Assembly: GCA_964036045.1 (NCBI GenBank)
Contig: OZ038379.1
Location: 115,347,604 to 115,411,603, forward strand
Length of the DNA stretch: 64,000 nt
Direction: 5' to 3'
Source of the DNA: Eutreptiella sp. 'Long Island Sound 2002'
Taxonomy: Eukaryota; Euglenozoa; Euglenophyceae; Eutreptiales; Eutreptiaceae
Of the stretch, positions 43,191 to 52,988 are shown one piece after another (the first letter of the stretch is position 1; the number at the start of each line of letters is the position of its first letter). The notes under the pieces were generated by a model. The model made no database searches and had not been told where the DNA came from. It worked only from the letters and a program-made list of their open reading frames with translations. Position numbers and translations under genes: made by a program.

Positions 43191-43310
43191 TCTTAGATCA
43201 CGTTCTAATCTATGGTTTAGCTTTGTTTGTGGTGTGCGTGTTCGCGTGTGTGTGGTTTGCATGATGTGTGTTTTGTCGCAGTGCATTATTTGCATTGGAG
43301 CCTACAAGCC
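43191..43310 (+). repeat. Split direct repeat A1
   Basis: Starts tcttagat and ends gcattggagcctacaagcc; matches A2 at 48577-48683 with substitutions and one indel of about a dozen bases. It marks the left end of the element. Confidence 0.8.
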
Positions 43311-43377
43311 AGACGAGGGTCACACGTAGGGTCAAACTTCGTGATCATACGCATAGACACGGCCAGCAGTCATTTGG

Positions 43378-43578
43378 ATGTCAGATTTTGCGGCATTTGC
43401 CAGGGGCAGTATTTACTCCACTTTTATCGATTCGGTGCCCCTCATCGGAATTGCGAGGGCCACGTCGACAGTTGAAGTGGCACTGTCGGTGTTGTTGGAC
43501 GAGAGGAAGGAGTGGGAGGACACATTTATCAAGAAGTTTGGGGTGCCGGTGGATAGAGAGGTAGGATTGCCAAAATGA
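43378..43578 (+). CDS. Start of the DIRS Gag-like protein
   Basis: 67-codon frame (VALSVLLDERKEWEDTFIKK) whose stop overlaps the start of the next ORF in the sequence ATGA at 43575-43578. Either a short upstream ORF with coupled re-initiation or the N terminus of the next protein separated by a frameshift. Confidence 0.45.
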   Translation: MSDFAAFARGSIYSTFIDSVPLIGIARATSTVEVALSVLLDERKEWEDTFIKKFGVPVDREVGLPK

Positions 43579-44393
43579 TAGGAGCTTTCTGTGTGATGGC
43601 GCAGTGCAGTCTTGATGTGGAAGGGGTGGGTTTCGTGAAGTTGGTACCACCCCCGGCCCCAGCACCTGACCTGCAGGAGTTGAAGGAGATGGTGGAGGAC
43701 CAGCGTATGGCCATGGAGGGGCTGCGCAGAGAGTTCGGGGAGGTCGGCGCAAAATCCCGCGCCGCGGCGAAGAGGAAGATGGCGGGGGTACCACTTTTGA
43801 ACAAGGCAGAGCTGCCGAAGGTCCAGGAGCTAGACGCCAAGCCCCGATGGGTATATGCAAGCCTGCCAGCTTTGTCCACGCTGCTATGGCGCAGCAAAGT
43901 GCCGGCCCACGAGTGCGTGTCGCGCTTATGGGATAAGGAAAAATTCACAGATGTCACTCTGGATGATCTGGCCCCAGTGATGGACTCTGATGCCGCTGAC
44001 ACCGAGGTTTGGTGTCTGGAGTCCATAAATGATGACGAGATCGACAGGCTGAAGGCCTTCGTCCTGGTGGTTTGGACGTTTACGGTAACGTCCCCGTCCG
44101 CGTACCGAGTTAAAAAGGGTCTTGACCCCAAAGGGGCGGTTGACCAACGAGAGGCGGAAGACGACAAACCCAGTCTGCCGGCGAGATTGCAAGGTTGTAC
44201 AGGGGCCGCGGAAGAAGAGGTGGTGGCACACACACTGGCGGCCTTGAAGGCAAAGTTCAAGGTCCAGGGAGACCGCAGGCTGTACACGACAAAGCTTTGG
44301 GCGGAGGCCATGGCTGTGACATGCGCGCTAGTGACGGCGTGTCGGGCTTGCAAGAAAGATGGGAGAGGCGTGAAACACCACTGGTTTCACTGA
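43575..44393 (+). CDS. DIRS Gag-like ORF
   Basis: 272 intact codons in the position of ORF1 of DIRS elements. A Pro-rich segment (VPPPAPAPDLQELKEM) leads into a coiled coil (residues 35-75). The rest is a helical, moderately acidic protein (WVYASLPALSTLLWRSKVP, LTDVT-like SLWD, then ALVTACRACKKDGRG at the end). No zinc knuckle. Known DIRS Gag proteins diverge quickly, so position and composition are the only evidence for calling it Gag; nucleic-acid packaging is inferred. Confidence 0.55.
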   Translation: MIGAFCVMAQCSLDVEGVGFVKLVPPPAPAPDLQELKEMVEDQRMAMEGLRREFGEVGAKSRAAAKRKMAGVPLLNKAELPKVQELDAKPRWVYASLPALSTLLWRSKVPAHECVSRLWDKEKFTDVTLDDLAPVMDSDAADTEVWCLESINDDEIDRLKAFVLVVWTFTVTSPSAYRVKKGLDPKGAVDQREAEDDKPSLPARLQGCTGAAEEEVVAHTLAALKAKFKVQGDRRLYTTKLWAEAMAVTCALVTACRACKKDGRGVKHHWFH

Positions 44394-44717
44394 TGGGGGT
44401 GCTGCCCTGTTGGGTGCTAGGATGTCGGATCCCGACAAGATGTGGTGGTCTTGCAGCCAACCGACTTCCGGGATGGGGAAGATGTGGTCTGGCTTCTGGT
44501 ATGGGCAGCGTGGGAACTACTGTGGAAGGAGGATGAGGTCACCTCAGTGGACGCCCTGCAAGCGTCCTCCTGGGTGAAGAGCACCATGGGTACGTAGTGT
44601 ACCTACTACAGCAAGTTGGCCCTTTGCGTTGGATACACACCAATCGATGGGCCTAGGGTATTTGAGGAATTTCCTCAGGGGGGCGGTACCAACGATGCGC
44701 GCATTGGATGAAACGGG

Positions 44718-45398
44718 ATGGCTACTGGAATTCGTTACAGGCGGGTTTGGAGGTTCGCAAAGTGGGCCACATCTCAGGCAGTGGCACGCCCCTACGCAGG
44801 TCTGGAGGAGATCAGGAGTTTTGCGAGAGCATGTGATGGCTGGGCACAGTGGATGGTATATGGAATTGCGGTCCTATGGTTCACGTGCCTTCCGTGGGTG
44901 GGCGAGGCCGCCCTTATCATGCGTGGAGGGTCCCTCGGAAGGGGCCCGGGGTTTCACACCATCAAGTCTGACCCAGACCTCGTCTGAAGAAAGCCGGGGA
45001 GCTACGGCAGTGCATGGCTGCGATGGTTGGACCGTGAGGGATCCACATCAGCGGTCCCGGTGGGGCATTTCTGCCCAGAAGGGTCGGCCTGCCTCCAGCT
45101 GGTCATGGCAGCCGCCCTCAGCGGATGTAAAAGCGCCTAGGCGCGGTGGCATGCGTTGAGGAGAGGTGGGTCGGCAGCCTTACGCTCGTTGAATTTGCCG
45201 GTTCCATGGCTCGCCTGGTGGGGTCGTTGGATGTCAGAATCAGTGGTGGCCCACTATGGTGTCGGCCTAGACGATTTCATTGTGGCAGACAACGTGGAGT
45301 TGCCGTGGCCCAGTGCGCGAGGGAACATCCAGTGGGAGTGGAGGGTTATATCTCTCAAAGACACGTTCCCGGGGGAGCTTCTGGTCCTTTGTGTGTGA
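44718..45398 (+). pseudogene. Tyrosine recombinase of the DIRS element
   Basis: Would insert the DNA circle by site-specific recombination. Box I is YGIAVLWFTCLPWVGEAAL (about 44850-44910), where active enzymes have Arg (TCL-R-V-G-E-A); here Pro-Trp replaces it. After a stop at 44985 and shifted sequence, the same frame resumes at 45141 with RWHALRRGGSAAL, the H-x-x-R motif (His at 45150, Arg at 45159), then GRWMSESVVAHYGV with the nucleophilic Tyr at 45255-45257. So box II and the Tyr are kept, but the first Arg is lost. It lies ahead of RT. Confidence 0.8.
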
Positions 45399-45441
45399 GA
45401 AAAGGATATGGGTCCAGAAGAAGACATCGGGGGGCTGAGGG

Positions 45442-47160
45442 ATGCGGAGGCTGCCGCCAAGTCTTGGGCAGACCGCGGTCCACGAGACGCAGAGGGGGAC
45501 CAAGAAAATGGCCAGCCTGCCGGGGGGGGGGGTGGCACTAAGAGAGTCAGAGAGAGTCCCAACAGAAGCGTGGACGCGAGGGTCCCGGATGTCCCTTTGG
45601 CTTTCGCGGCCGTGCAAGGGCGACGGGGATCCGAGCGTGCTGGCGGACGGGGGGAGAGAGAGGAGGTCACCGACGTTGATGCTCACCCGCCCTCCCTCCC
45701 CGCCCCATTGGCAGTCACCTCTCCTATCCGTTGGCTCCGAGTCGCGGCAGACCGGACGGGTGCGTTCGCGTCGGTCTTGGGAAAAAAGAAAGCGGCAGGA
45801 CCGGCCAGGCGTGTGGGTGCGGCTGCCCGAGAGGCGGCTTTCCGCCGAGTCCGAACTGGGTGGGTGGGCTCCGGAGCGCCTGCACTGCGGTGAGTGGGAT
45901 GCGTGGCTGCGTGACCTGCGTGCATGCCTGCCTAGGGCGCCGCCCGGCTTGTTGGAACGGCGCTTGATCCGATTTCTGGATGGGGGGATGGAGGCAGCTA
46001 GGGACCTCTGGCAGCCAGATTTCCTGCCCTTGATTGCAACGGCAGTGTCTTCCCTGCACTCCGGGGTTTGGGAGTCCCTGCTACACGATTCTACGTCGCC
46101 GAAGTTGCTGATGCAGCGCATCAGGGAGGAAGTGTTGAGTAGGGGTTTGGGGTCGGTGGGGCATATCCCTATCCCGGCTGATGTTTCGGAGCGTTATGTG
46201 CCGAAGTCCTTTGCGTCGGTCGTCAGCCGCCACTTCTCAGGGGTTCGGCCCCCATCAGACGAGGCGGTAGTCATGTTGCATGCTTTGCGTAGCCACAAAC
46301 CTGTTATCCCCCCCTCCCCCAGGGCCTCCGGGTCAGAACGCTGGGTTTTTTGCCATCCCAAAAACGCTTGATAAATGTAGGCTGATTTCGAACTTGGTGC
46401 CAGTGAATAGAGAGATGCTTGAGAAGCCTGAGAAATTTTCACCGCCGTCAGTGAAGGTATTTGCCCTTTGGGCGGAGGTGGCACAGCAAGCGTCCTCCTT
46501 TTTCCTCCCCCCTTCGTATAGTAGAGCCCAACGTCTCCGGCCGGTTTGGGAGGTGCTTGGGCGCCCGGAGGGGCGGATGAGGAACTGTGGATGTGCCATA
46601 TTGACCTCAGTAATTTTTTTTGTTAGCTGCGCCTCCTAGAAGGTTTCTCGGGGCCCTTCCGTATCATGGATGGTGAGGAGGTGTTTTGTCGATCAAGTGC
46701 CTCCCTTTTGGTTGGAAGTATAGCCCCATTCTGTGCCAGAAGGTATTGGAGCGTCTGGTTGAGCAGATTGGCTCGGTGGGGGTGTTGGTTTTGATTTACA
46801 TCGACTATGTGCTCACTGTGGGACGGGGTAAAGGGCGTGTTCGCGGGCAGGCTATGCGCGGAGTGCAGGCGTTGCGTGCGGTGGGTAGGGTTATAAGCCC
46901 ACACAGCACCTTGGAGGCGGTTGCGCGCCTGATGTGGTTGGAGAAAGACGTGGACTTGGGCGGGGGCAGTCTGCGGACGGCGGGGAATGCGCTGGGGGCC
47001 ATGCTGGCCCACTGGCTGAGATTGTCCGTGGGTGCTTGTAGTGTGCGGCGCTTGCAGCAGTTTCTGGGGCGTGCGCAGTGGATCTGTAGACCTCGGTTTG
47101 GGCATACTCCTCACTTATCGGGCGACTGGGCCCATGTGTTGTGCCCCCCCCCCCCCCCAT
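45442..47160 (+). pseudogene. DIRS reverse transcriptase, three frames
   Basis: The N-terminal region (45442-46371) is helical and Arg-rich and reaches the fingers at VFCHPKNA. The frame then moves to that of 46280-46639: FFAIPKTLDKCRLISNLVPV, then PPSVKVFALWAEVAQQ. It moves again to that of 46686-47171: IKCLPFGWKYSPILCQKVLE (motif before the active site), VLIYIDYVLTVG and RRLQQFLGRAQW (thumb). The YxDD box reads YIDY at 46797-46808, so the second catalytic Asp is Tyr. Frame changes fall at an 11-G run (45522-45532) and a 15-C run (47144-47158). The blocks match DIRS/Ngaro-type RTs. Confidence 0.82.
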
Positions 47161-47163
47161 CTG

Positions 47164-47877
47164 CAGTTTAGCCCGGTCAAGTTGTTGCGCTCCTTGTACG
47201 TGGTGTGTGTGTTAACTTCGGCGGCTTGGTCAGTTGTCCCCCTGCCGAGAGAGGTGCGGAGAAAGCCGGTGTTTGTGTATGTTGATGCGGCGCTCGATGG
47301 GGAGGTGTACAGGTTTGGATTTTTTTCAATGGAGCTTTGTTCGCGGTCCGCGGTGCCTCTTGAGCAGCCGCCGAACCAACAATGCGCGGAGGTGCGTGCT
47401 CTCTTGTGGGGTTTGAAATTTATTGTTAATGTAGGCGTCTGCGAGGCACATCTTTTTGTTGACAATGCGGTGGCACTGGTGCAGTTTTTGCGGTCCAAGA
47501 CAAGTGTGGGGCGTGTGTACTAGCAACGCCTGCTTAAGTGTTTCAGGTACCTCTGGGCGTCTTGCCCAGGTTTAACGGTTTACATTCGTTGGGTGCGTGG
47601 TGCATTGAATCCGGCGGACCCCATCAGCAGGCTGCATGGCCAGTTTGCAGGGGAACTGGGCTTGGCGCGTGAGGCTGCAACGCGTAGGGTAGGCAATCTG
47701 TGGGCCTTTCCAGAACGCAAGACGGTTTTTCTATGGACCCTGGGCGTCCCCATGGGGCATTTTGTGCTTCCGCATGCATGGCGATCGGGGATCCGGTCGT
47801 ATGAGGGGGGGGGTACGGAATTCCACGAGGTTTTCCTCAAGTATAGGCTCGAGGAGTTATTGGGGGCCATGACATAG
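47164..47877 (+). pseudogene. DIRS RNase H, one stop
   Basis: Continues the RT in the frame of 47032-47523 after the 15-C run. FVYVDAALDGEVYRFGF (Asp), NQQCAEVRALLWGLKF (Glu) and AHLFVDNAVALVQFL (Asp) are RNase H acidic motifs. After a TAG at 47521-47523 the frame resumes with VRGALNPADPISRLHGQF, the last Asp in the N-x-A-D-x-x-S-R form typical of DIRS elements. The remaining 90 codons to 47877 are an unassigned C-terminal extension. I see no methyltransferase domain, which some DIRS relatives carry. Confidence 0.82.
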
Positions 47878-48498
47878 CATGCGAGGTCCAGGTCAGGGGG
47901 CCCTGTGCAATTGAGCCCGCCCTGTGAATGGTGTGTGAAGTTTTTTGCATTTGCTGCGCCCCAGTGTTTCTTTGCCTGCATTATGACACGTAAAACGGGC
48001 AAACGACGCAACCCTGGGCGACGCCGGCACAGGCAATCCCAGGAAGGCGACCGCTCGGAGGCGGCTGCGGGCCGGGGAACGCCTGCGCAGGGCCCGGGCT
48101 GCCGGCCCACAGGCCGGTGCACCGGGTGCTGCTGGCGACGGCCGCGAGAATTTTCTTCCTGGTTGACGTCTCGGAGGCCCTCGTGCCGGCGGTGCTGCGG
48201 GACACCGCACTTGAGATTGCGCGGCGCCTACACGGGACGCCCGCCCAGGCGTTCCGCCCCGCACAACGTCAAGCCATCTGGCCAGCACCACATGTGCTCG
48301 CACAAGTGGGGGGTGGTGTAACAGCTAGGTGCCGTCTACTTCACGTTGAACTGGCATTGCCGGCACGAAGGCAGGCACCTGCCTTATGTAGTCGTGCAAG
48401 GCTCGCTGCGGCCGGTGGTCGGCGTGGCCCACATGTTTGATCTGTAAGAAACAAGCATGTTGGGTATGTTTTGCTGCTGTTTTTGGCATGACCCAGAC

Positions 48499-48580
48499 CC
48501 ATGGGGGGCGGCACACTGTCGAGTTGGTTTGGCGTGCTTCGGTGTCCGTGCCTGTGTGCTTTCTGTTTGTGCTAAATCTT
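48499..48580 (+). repeat. Split direct repeat B1
   Basis: 82 bases starting ccatggggggcggcacactg; about 84 percent identical to B2 at 48750-48831 with no gaps. Confidence 0.85.
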
Positions 48581-48683
48581 AGATGGCGTTCTGATATATG
48601 GTTAGCTCTGTTTGTGGTGTGTGTGTGGTGTGCATGCATTTGTGTTTTGTTGCAATCCATGTTTTGCATTTGAGCCTTTAGCC
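48577..48683 (+). repeat. Split direct repeat A2
   Basis: Abuts B1 and matches A1 at the left end, again from tcttagat. Confidence 0.8.
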
Positions 48684-48749
48684 CACCCGTCCCACCCAAT
48701 ACGCTGTCCGCGAGTTCTATTGCCCAACGTAGGGCCTTTGTGACAGGCC

Positions 48750-48831
48750 CCATGGGGGGCGGCACACTGTGGAGTTTGTTTCAGCTGCTGCGGTATCTGT
48801 GCTTGTGTGCTTTCGTTTTGGGCTAAAATTT
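48750..48831 (+). repeat. Split direct repeat B2
   Basis: Right end of the element, following a 66-base spacer after A2. Confidence 0.85.
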
Positions 48832-48958
48832 GTGTTGTCAAAATTAGTGGTTGTGCGCAAGGCAATTTGGTGCAGCTGCTGCACGTGTTGCGAGATGTTA
48901 ATCGGGACACCAATTGCATTGTGCCACTGCTTGTGGATGAGAACATTCATTACCACAT

Positions 48959-49349
48959 TTGCAAAATTCTCTGTGGGCGATCTTGCGCACACTACACCCA
49001 GGTACCGTACTTGGCCGGCAGCCACCCCTGTACGCCATCTGGCAGCCCCACAAGTATGCAGTAACAAGCTGTTACTTTGCGTTCTTTCCGCCGATGCTGC
49101 ATATTGTTCATGGCATCTTGCTCGAGGGAGATGAGATACCAAGAGCACGCGAACGTACTTTCAACGACGGACTATTTGCCGCCCCGCCTTGTGGTTGATG
49201 TTCAGGTACAACATAGGCTGAAGCTGCACTTTATGGCTATTTCGAAGCGGTGTGCACTCAATTCCCACCCAACTGCAACTATCCCAACTAACTGCGCTCA
49301 AGGTCTTGTTGTTGAGTATGTGTGTACGCTGTTTTTGGTTGGGACATAG
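48959..49349 (+). pseudogene. Unrecognised coding remnant
   Basis: One frame holds YAIWQPHKYAVTSCYFAFF and HGILLEGDEIPRARERTF (49020-49160). A shift leads to VLSTTDYLPPRLVVDVQVQH in the next frame to 49349. The text is protein-like and continuous in sense, but I know no family with it. It lies just right of the DIRS insertion and may belong to the gene that the element interrupted. Confidence 0.35.
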
Positions 49350-49957
49350 GTCAGTGACTGTTACCAGGCTGGCGGTACCGGCTGACTACGTGTGATGTTT
49401 TGGTTGGGTCCCTACATATAACAATGCACCTGGGACTGCCCCACGAGCATAAGATCGAGTATATCTATTCGATAATGTTGGCCCGGTTACTTTGGTCTCG
49501 GTGGCGTGTGAGTTAGCCTCCACAAGCCTTCAAGGAAGAAGCTTTGTGAGGCATTGTTGTGTCGGCTGGTGCATCGCCGTGCTTCCACGAGTATGTGTTG
49601 GTTGCAGCTGCTAGCATCGAGGAGCATCATTTGCTGCTGTCCGGTATCCCCGCCGGCCCTCTTCCTCATGTTGAGAGGAATGTGACGGCATTGGTACATG
49701 TAGTCAGACAAGGTGTTGTGCCATTTGCGCGCCGCAACGCGCAAAAGGCAGGGGTTGCGGTTACATGGATTTGGCCACAGGATTTTCATTGTCCGCCACC
49801 GCCGTCGCAACCCGTCCCACGGTCCCATTTTGTGACCTTGGTGTGAAGTTTTTGCCAACACAAGGTACCCCGAGTGACGTAAGTGACGAGTGGATTACTC
49901 GATTCGATGCCCAAGTCCCCCTTTTGAAAGGCATGGCAAAAAGACAATGATGTTGGC
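49350..49957 (+). other. Possible coding remnants, unassigned
   Basis: A 95-codon frame at 49559-49846 (FHEYVLVAAASIEEHHLLLS) reads protein-like and may belong to the same decayed gene as its neighbours. A 61-codon frame at 49765-49950 overlaps it. Confidence 0.3.
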
Positions 49958-50611
49958 ATGATTGCGGACATGCTTGATAGGAGGAATGCTGTTTGCCGCC
50001 ACATGTGTGTGCAACATCACAGTGCCAAGGAGAGGGGGCGGGAGATTGTTGCTCGAGCCCGTGTTTGTCAGGCGCAGCGGGGAGCACGCCGAAGGGGGGG
50101 GGGGGGGGGCAGTGGGCACAGGAGTGTGCTACGACGTGGGGTCATCACTGTTGACTGTGATGACAGTGCACCTGACCCTGTGCTATTGGCTCAAAGTTTT
50201 GACGCACACGTTTTGCTGGACCTTGATGCTCGTGGTATTGTAGAGGAAGAGTTTTGACAGGTTTCCCAGCCTCGGAACCATAATCTCCTTTTTGGGCATT
50301 GCTGACGCTCTTTTTTGACCTCAGTCCCGTTTACCACACTCTGATTTGCCTGCCTTTCAGAGTACTGTCTTGTGATGACGACTGGTGGAGCCACTAATTC
50401 GCCTGCTGCTTTGCAGCCTCGTGGCAATGAGGACCTCACAGTGAGGCAGGTTGTAGTCAAGGTTCACGGCAGAAGTCGTTCAAGGGCTGCATTGAAAAGA
50501 AAGTACAAAGGGTTATTAAAGGACGACCTCTGTGGGAAACGGGTACACACGGAGGTACAAAAAGTGCGAGTGTCCAAGGCGAGGTTTAATGATTACCTAC
50601 TTTATGGTTAG
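49958..50611 (+). pseudogene. Two exons of an unrecognised gene with a 126-bp intron
   Basis: Exon A (to 50234) ends ITVDCDDSAPDPVLLAQSFD ... LDAR. An intron 50235-50360 (gtattg ... gcctttcag) joins in phase 1 to exon B (50361-50611), giving EYCLVMTTGGATNSPAA, then basic KVHGRSRSRAALKRKYKGLL and a stop at 50609. Removing the intron keeps frame and skips the TGA at 50255-50257, which supports it. A 16-G run at 50094-50109 lies in exon A and makes its N-terminal frame uncertain. The basic patch suggests nucleic-acid binding; nothing more can be said. Confidence 0.45.
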
Positions 50612-50810
50612 ACAAGAGCCCAAGACCCCAAAGTTGTACCACCGCGACTCGACAACTTGGAGGCCAATCCCTGCACTCGTTCTACTACTATGTTGTGCCA
50701 GTTGGATGCTACTGTGGATGTTGCTTGATTGTGATGTCCTGGCTCACGCATGTTCTGCGCTGGAGTGCACTTTTGTTGTTCACTGACCGCTGTTATACAC
50801 TTTTTTTTAG

Positions 50811-50974
50811 CCGGCAACTACCGGGTGCTTGGGGCCCAGCGTGTTTCATGTGTGCTGGTTGATATGTGGCAGGACGATGTCGCAAATTGCAAAGGGGTGC
50901 CTGAGTGGCTGAGTCATGTGATGGTGGACGTTATTGTTAGCGAGTGTGGCCTGCAAACACGACAACTAATTTAG
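50811..50974 (+). CDS. Possible further exon
   Basis: A strong acceptor (acacttttttttag) ends at 50810. The following frame (NYRVLGAQRVSCVLVDMWQD ... ECGLQTRQLI) is open to a TAG at 50972-50974. Likely part of the same decayed gene; unrecognised. Confidence 0.35.
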
Positions 50975-51392
50975 CGTGATGTTAATGCTATACAGCATGC
51001 CATCGCTCTGACCCTTGGCTAAATTTGTCTTTGCTCCGAGAGTGAAATGCGGCCCACTGATCCACACAAATCTGCACTTCTTGATGCTCTTTGCAAGTGT
51101 AGCGAGCTTGGTTTCCACACCATTGCGGTGTCTCTTTGTGTCCATCGTCGATACTGTTTTTCTTCCGCTCGGTGTGACTCTGCTGTATATGCGCACGGTG
51201 ACACAGGATGACTTCTGGAAAAAACTAGGAACCCATTGTGACCTTTGAGGATTTGGACAGCAACCGTGCACGGCCACGTGTTGATTTGTTTGATGTAGAA
51301 AGCGAGGAAAGTATGATGTTTTTTTTTCACGTTTACATACGTTTACGTGCTGCTGCGCCCTTTTTCCATTATTCGCTGAATTTGCCTCCTTT

Positions 51393-52022
51393 GTGACAGA
51401 CCTTCCCCAGTGTGCAATGAGGCGTATCATTGGTCTTGGTCTTGATTCCATTGGTGAGCTTTTGGCCTGCATGAATTCGGCAGGGTGTATTGTTTGTGCA
51501 ATGTCTACCCTACTACGCACAATCAACAGGGATTGCACATGGCAAATGGCGGTTTTGCATGCGAATACCCCAATCTTGCATGTATCTAGGGGTATGTTAC
51601 AACACTGTAATGCAACATTGTTCTGTTATTGAATTGCTGGTTGTATCTGGAGGCAATGTGATGCCTTGGGTCATCATGAGGAGCTTGAGAACATAAAGCG
51701 TGTGCTCAAAGATAAGCCTTGTGCCAAAAGGGTGAAGTTGGGTAAGTGGCTGTGGTCTGAGTCCAATCAATGGCCAAGATCCGATGCAATTTCCGACGCT
51801 CCGATTCGGTCTGCTGATGAGTTGGAATCCTTTTGTCTTGTCTTGGCAAACGCTGTTATCCGACCTACAATGGTGTGTGTTGCGGGATGGGTTTCAGTGA
51901 CGGAGCGCGCAAAGCGGGATAATTGGGGAAAAGATACAAACCAAGGCGGAAGACGCGATGGGCACCCGGTATGGGGAATGGGGCTAGGGGTAGGGGAAGG
52001 GACGGTTGGATGTGGAGGGTAG
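51393..52022 (+). pseudogene. Unrecognised coding remnant
   Basis: Two frames: 51393-51632 (LGLDSIGELLACMNSAGC) and 51666-52022 (ELENIKRVLKDKPCAKRVKL, then RSADELESFCLVLANAVIRP). Both read protein-like and lie on the same strand as the remnants upstream. The last 40 codons run into G-rich sequence (gggaatggggctaggggtag) and are doubtful. Confidence 0.35.
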
Positions 52023-52988
52023 CGGGGACAATGGAGGGGCACAAGGGGCGATCGGTCTACGGTACCAGACAAACTGCTACTGTTTGAGACAAAACATTGC
52101 ACAGGAGAAAGACCATACGTCGTGTAGATGAAAGGATATGCTACACATCCCACGTAAGGGGAATGGAATGTAGTAGGGGCAAGGGGTCGATAATGTTGCG
52201 CCAGGTTGGTTGCCATGGGCTAGGCGGGCTGAGTGTGGGCCTACTGGTTGGAACTGGTAGGGGCACCATTGGGTTTCAAGTGTCTTGATGTTGTGCAAAT
52301 TAAAATTTGAACGGGGGTGTTCATGTTACGACGATACCAATGGTAAAAGCCGATGTGTACCCGCCATTGGCGCCATCATTGCCTTGTTAAGTGTATGTGC
52401 CCGCTACATGTGCGGGGCGGTCAACACAGAAGATGATGTGAAGGACACTACGCAACTTGGGCGCATTGACGGGTTGGCTTAGGAGGCCCGTTACACACAC
52501 TCTCAAAGAACAGAAATCCTCTCCAAAAAAACCCCAGAAAATGATGGTGTTTTCCATCCCCCGCAGCGCGGAAAATTTTTGGGGGGGCGGGTTCTGACCC
52601 ATGTTTTTATCACTTTTCAAACCCCTGCGTCGTGCTCACCATTCACACAAGGACTGGACGTAATAGAAAGGAAGGCATCATGCTTTACCCGGGGACCACA
52701 GGGACTTTCCAAGAGTGACCCCTTCCAATGATGTCAAATGCGAGTTTGCAAAGCAGCCCTACAATAAATGTTGCTCAAAAGCACATCCAAATTCAAACAA
52801 ACTGGTTCCATGCACATGGCCCTTCCATGGGCATCAAACGAGATGAAATGGCCATGAACTGCGCTACAGCGCTTTCATATTCAAAATTGGCATAAATGGG
52901 ATGTAAATATCGCTTCTAGTGACAGAGCACACTGCAGGGCACTTTTTGTTAAGAGCAGCCATTCAGAGCATTCACAGGAGTACATACG
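52023..52988 (+). other. Region without a recognised gene
   Basis: No ORF with a domain; the right edge is the stop codon of the minus-strand gene. Confidence 0.45.

Larger units (their letters stand above)
43191..48831 (+). mobile_element. PAT-like DIRS retrotransposon
   Basis: DIRS-order elements integrate with a tyrosine recombinase instead of a DDE integrase. Here a Gag-like ORF, a tyrosine recombinase and an RT-RNase H follow each other on the plus strand. The ends carry split direct repeats: A1 on the left, then B1-A2 and B2 on the right, the arrangement A1-ORFs-B1A2B2 that defines PAT-type members. Replication is thought to go through a circle. Mutated catalytic residues in both recombinase and RT, stops and frameshifts show this copy is dead. 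Confidence 0.85.
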
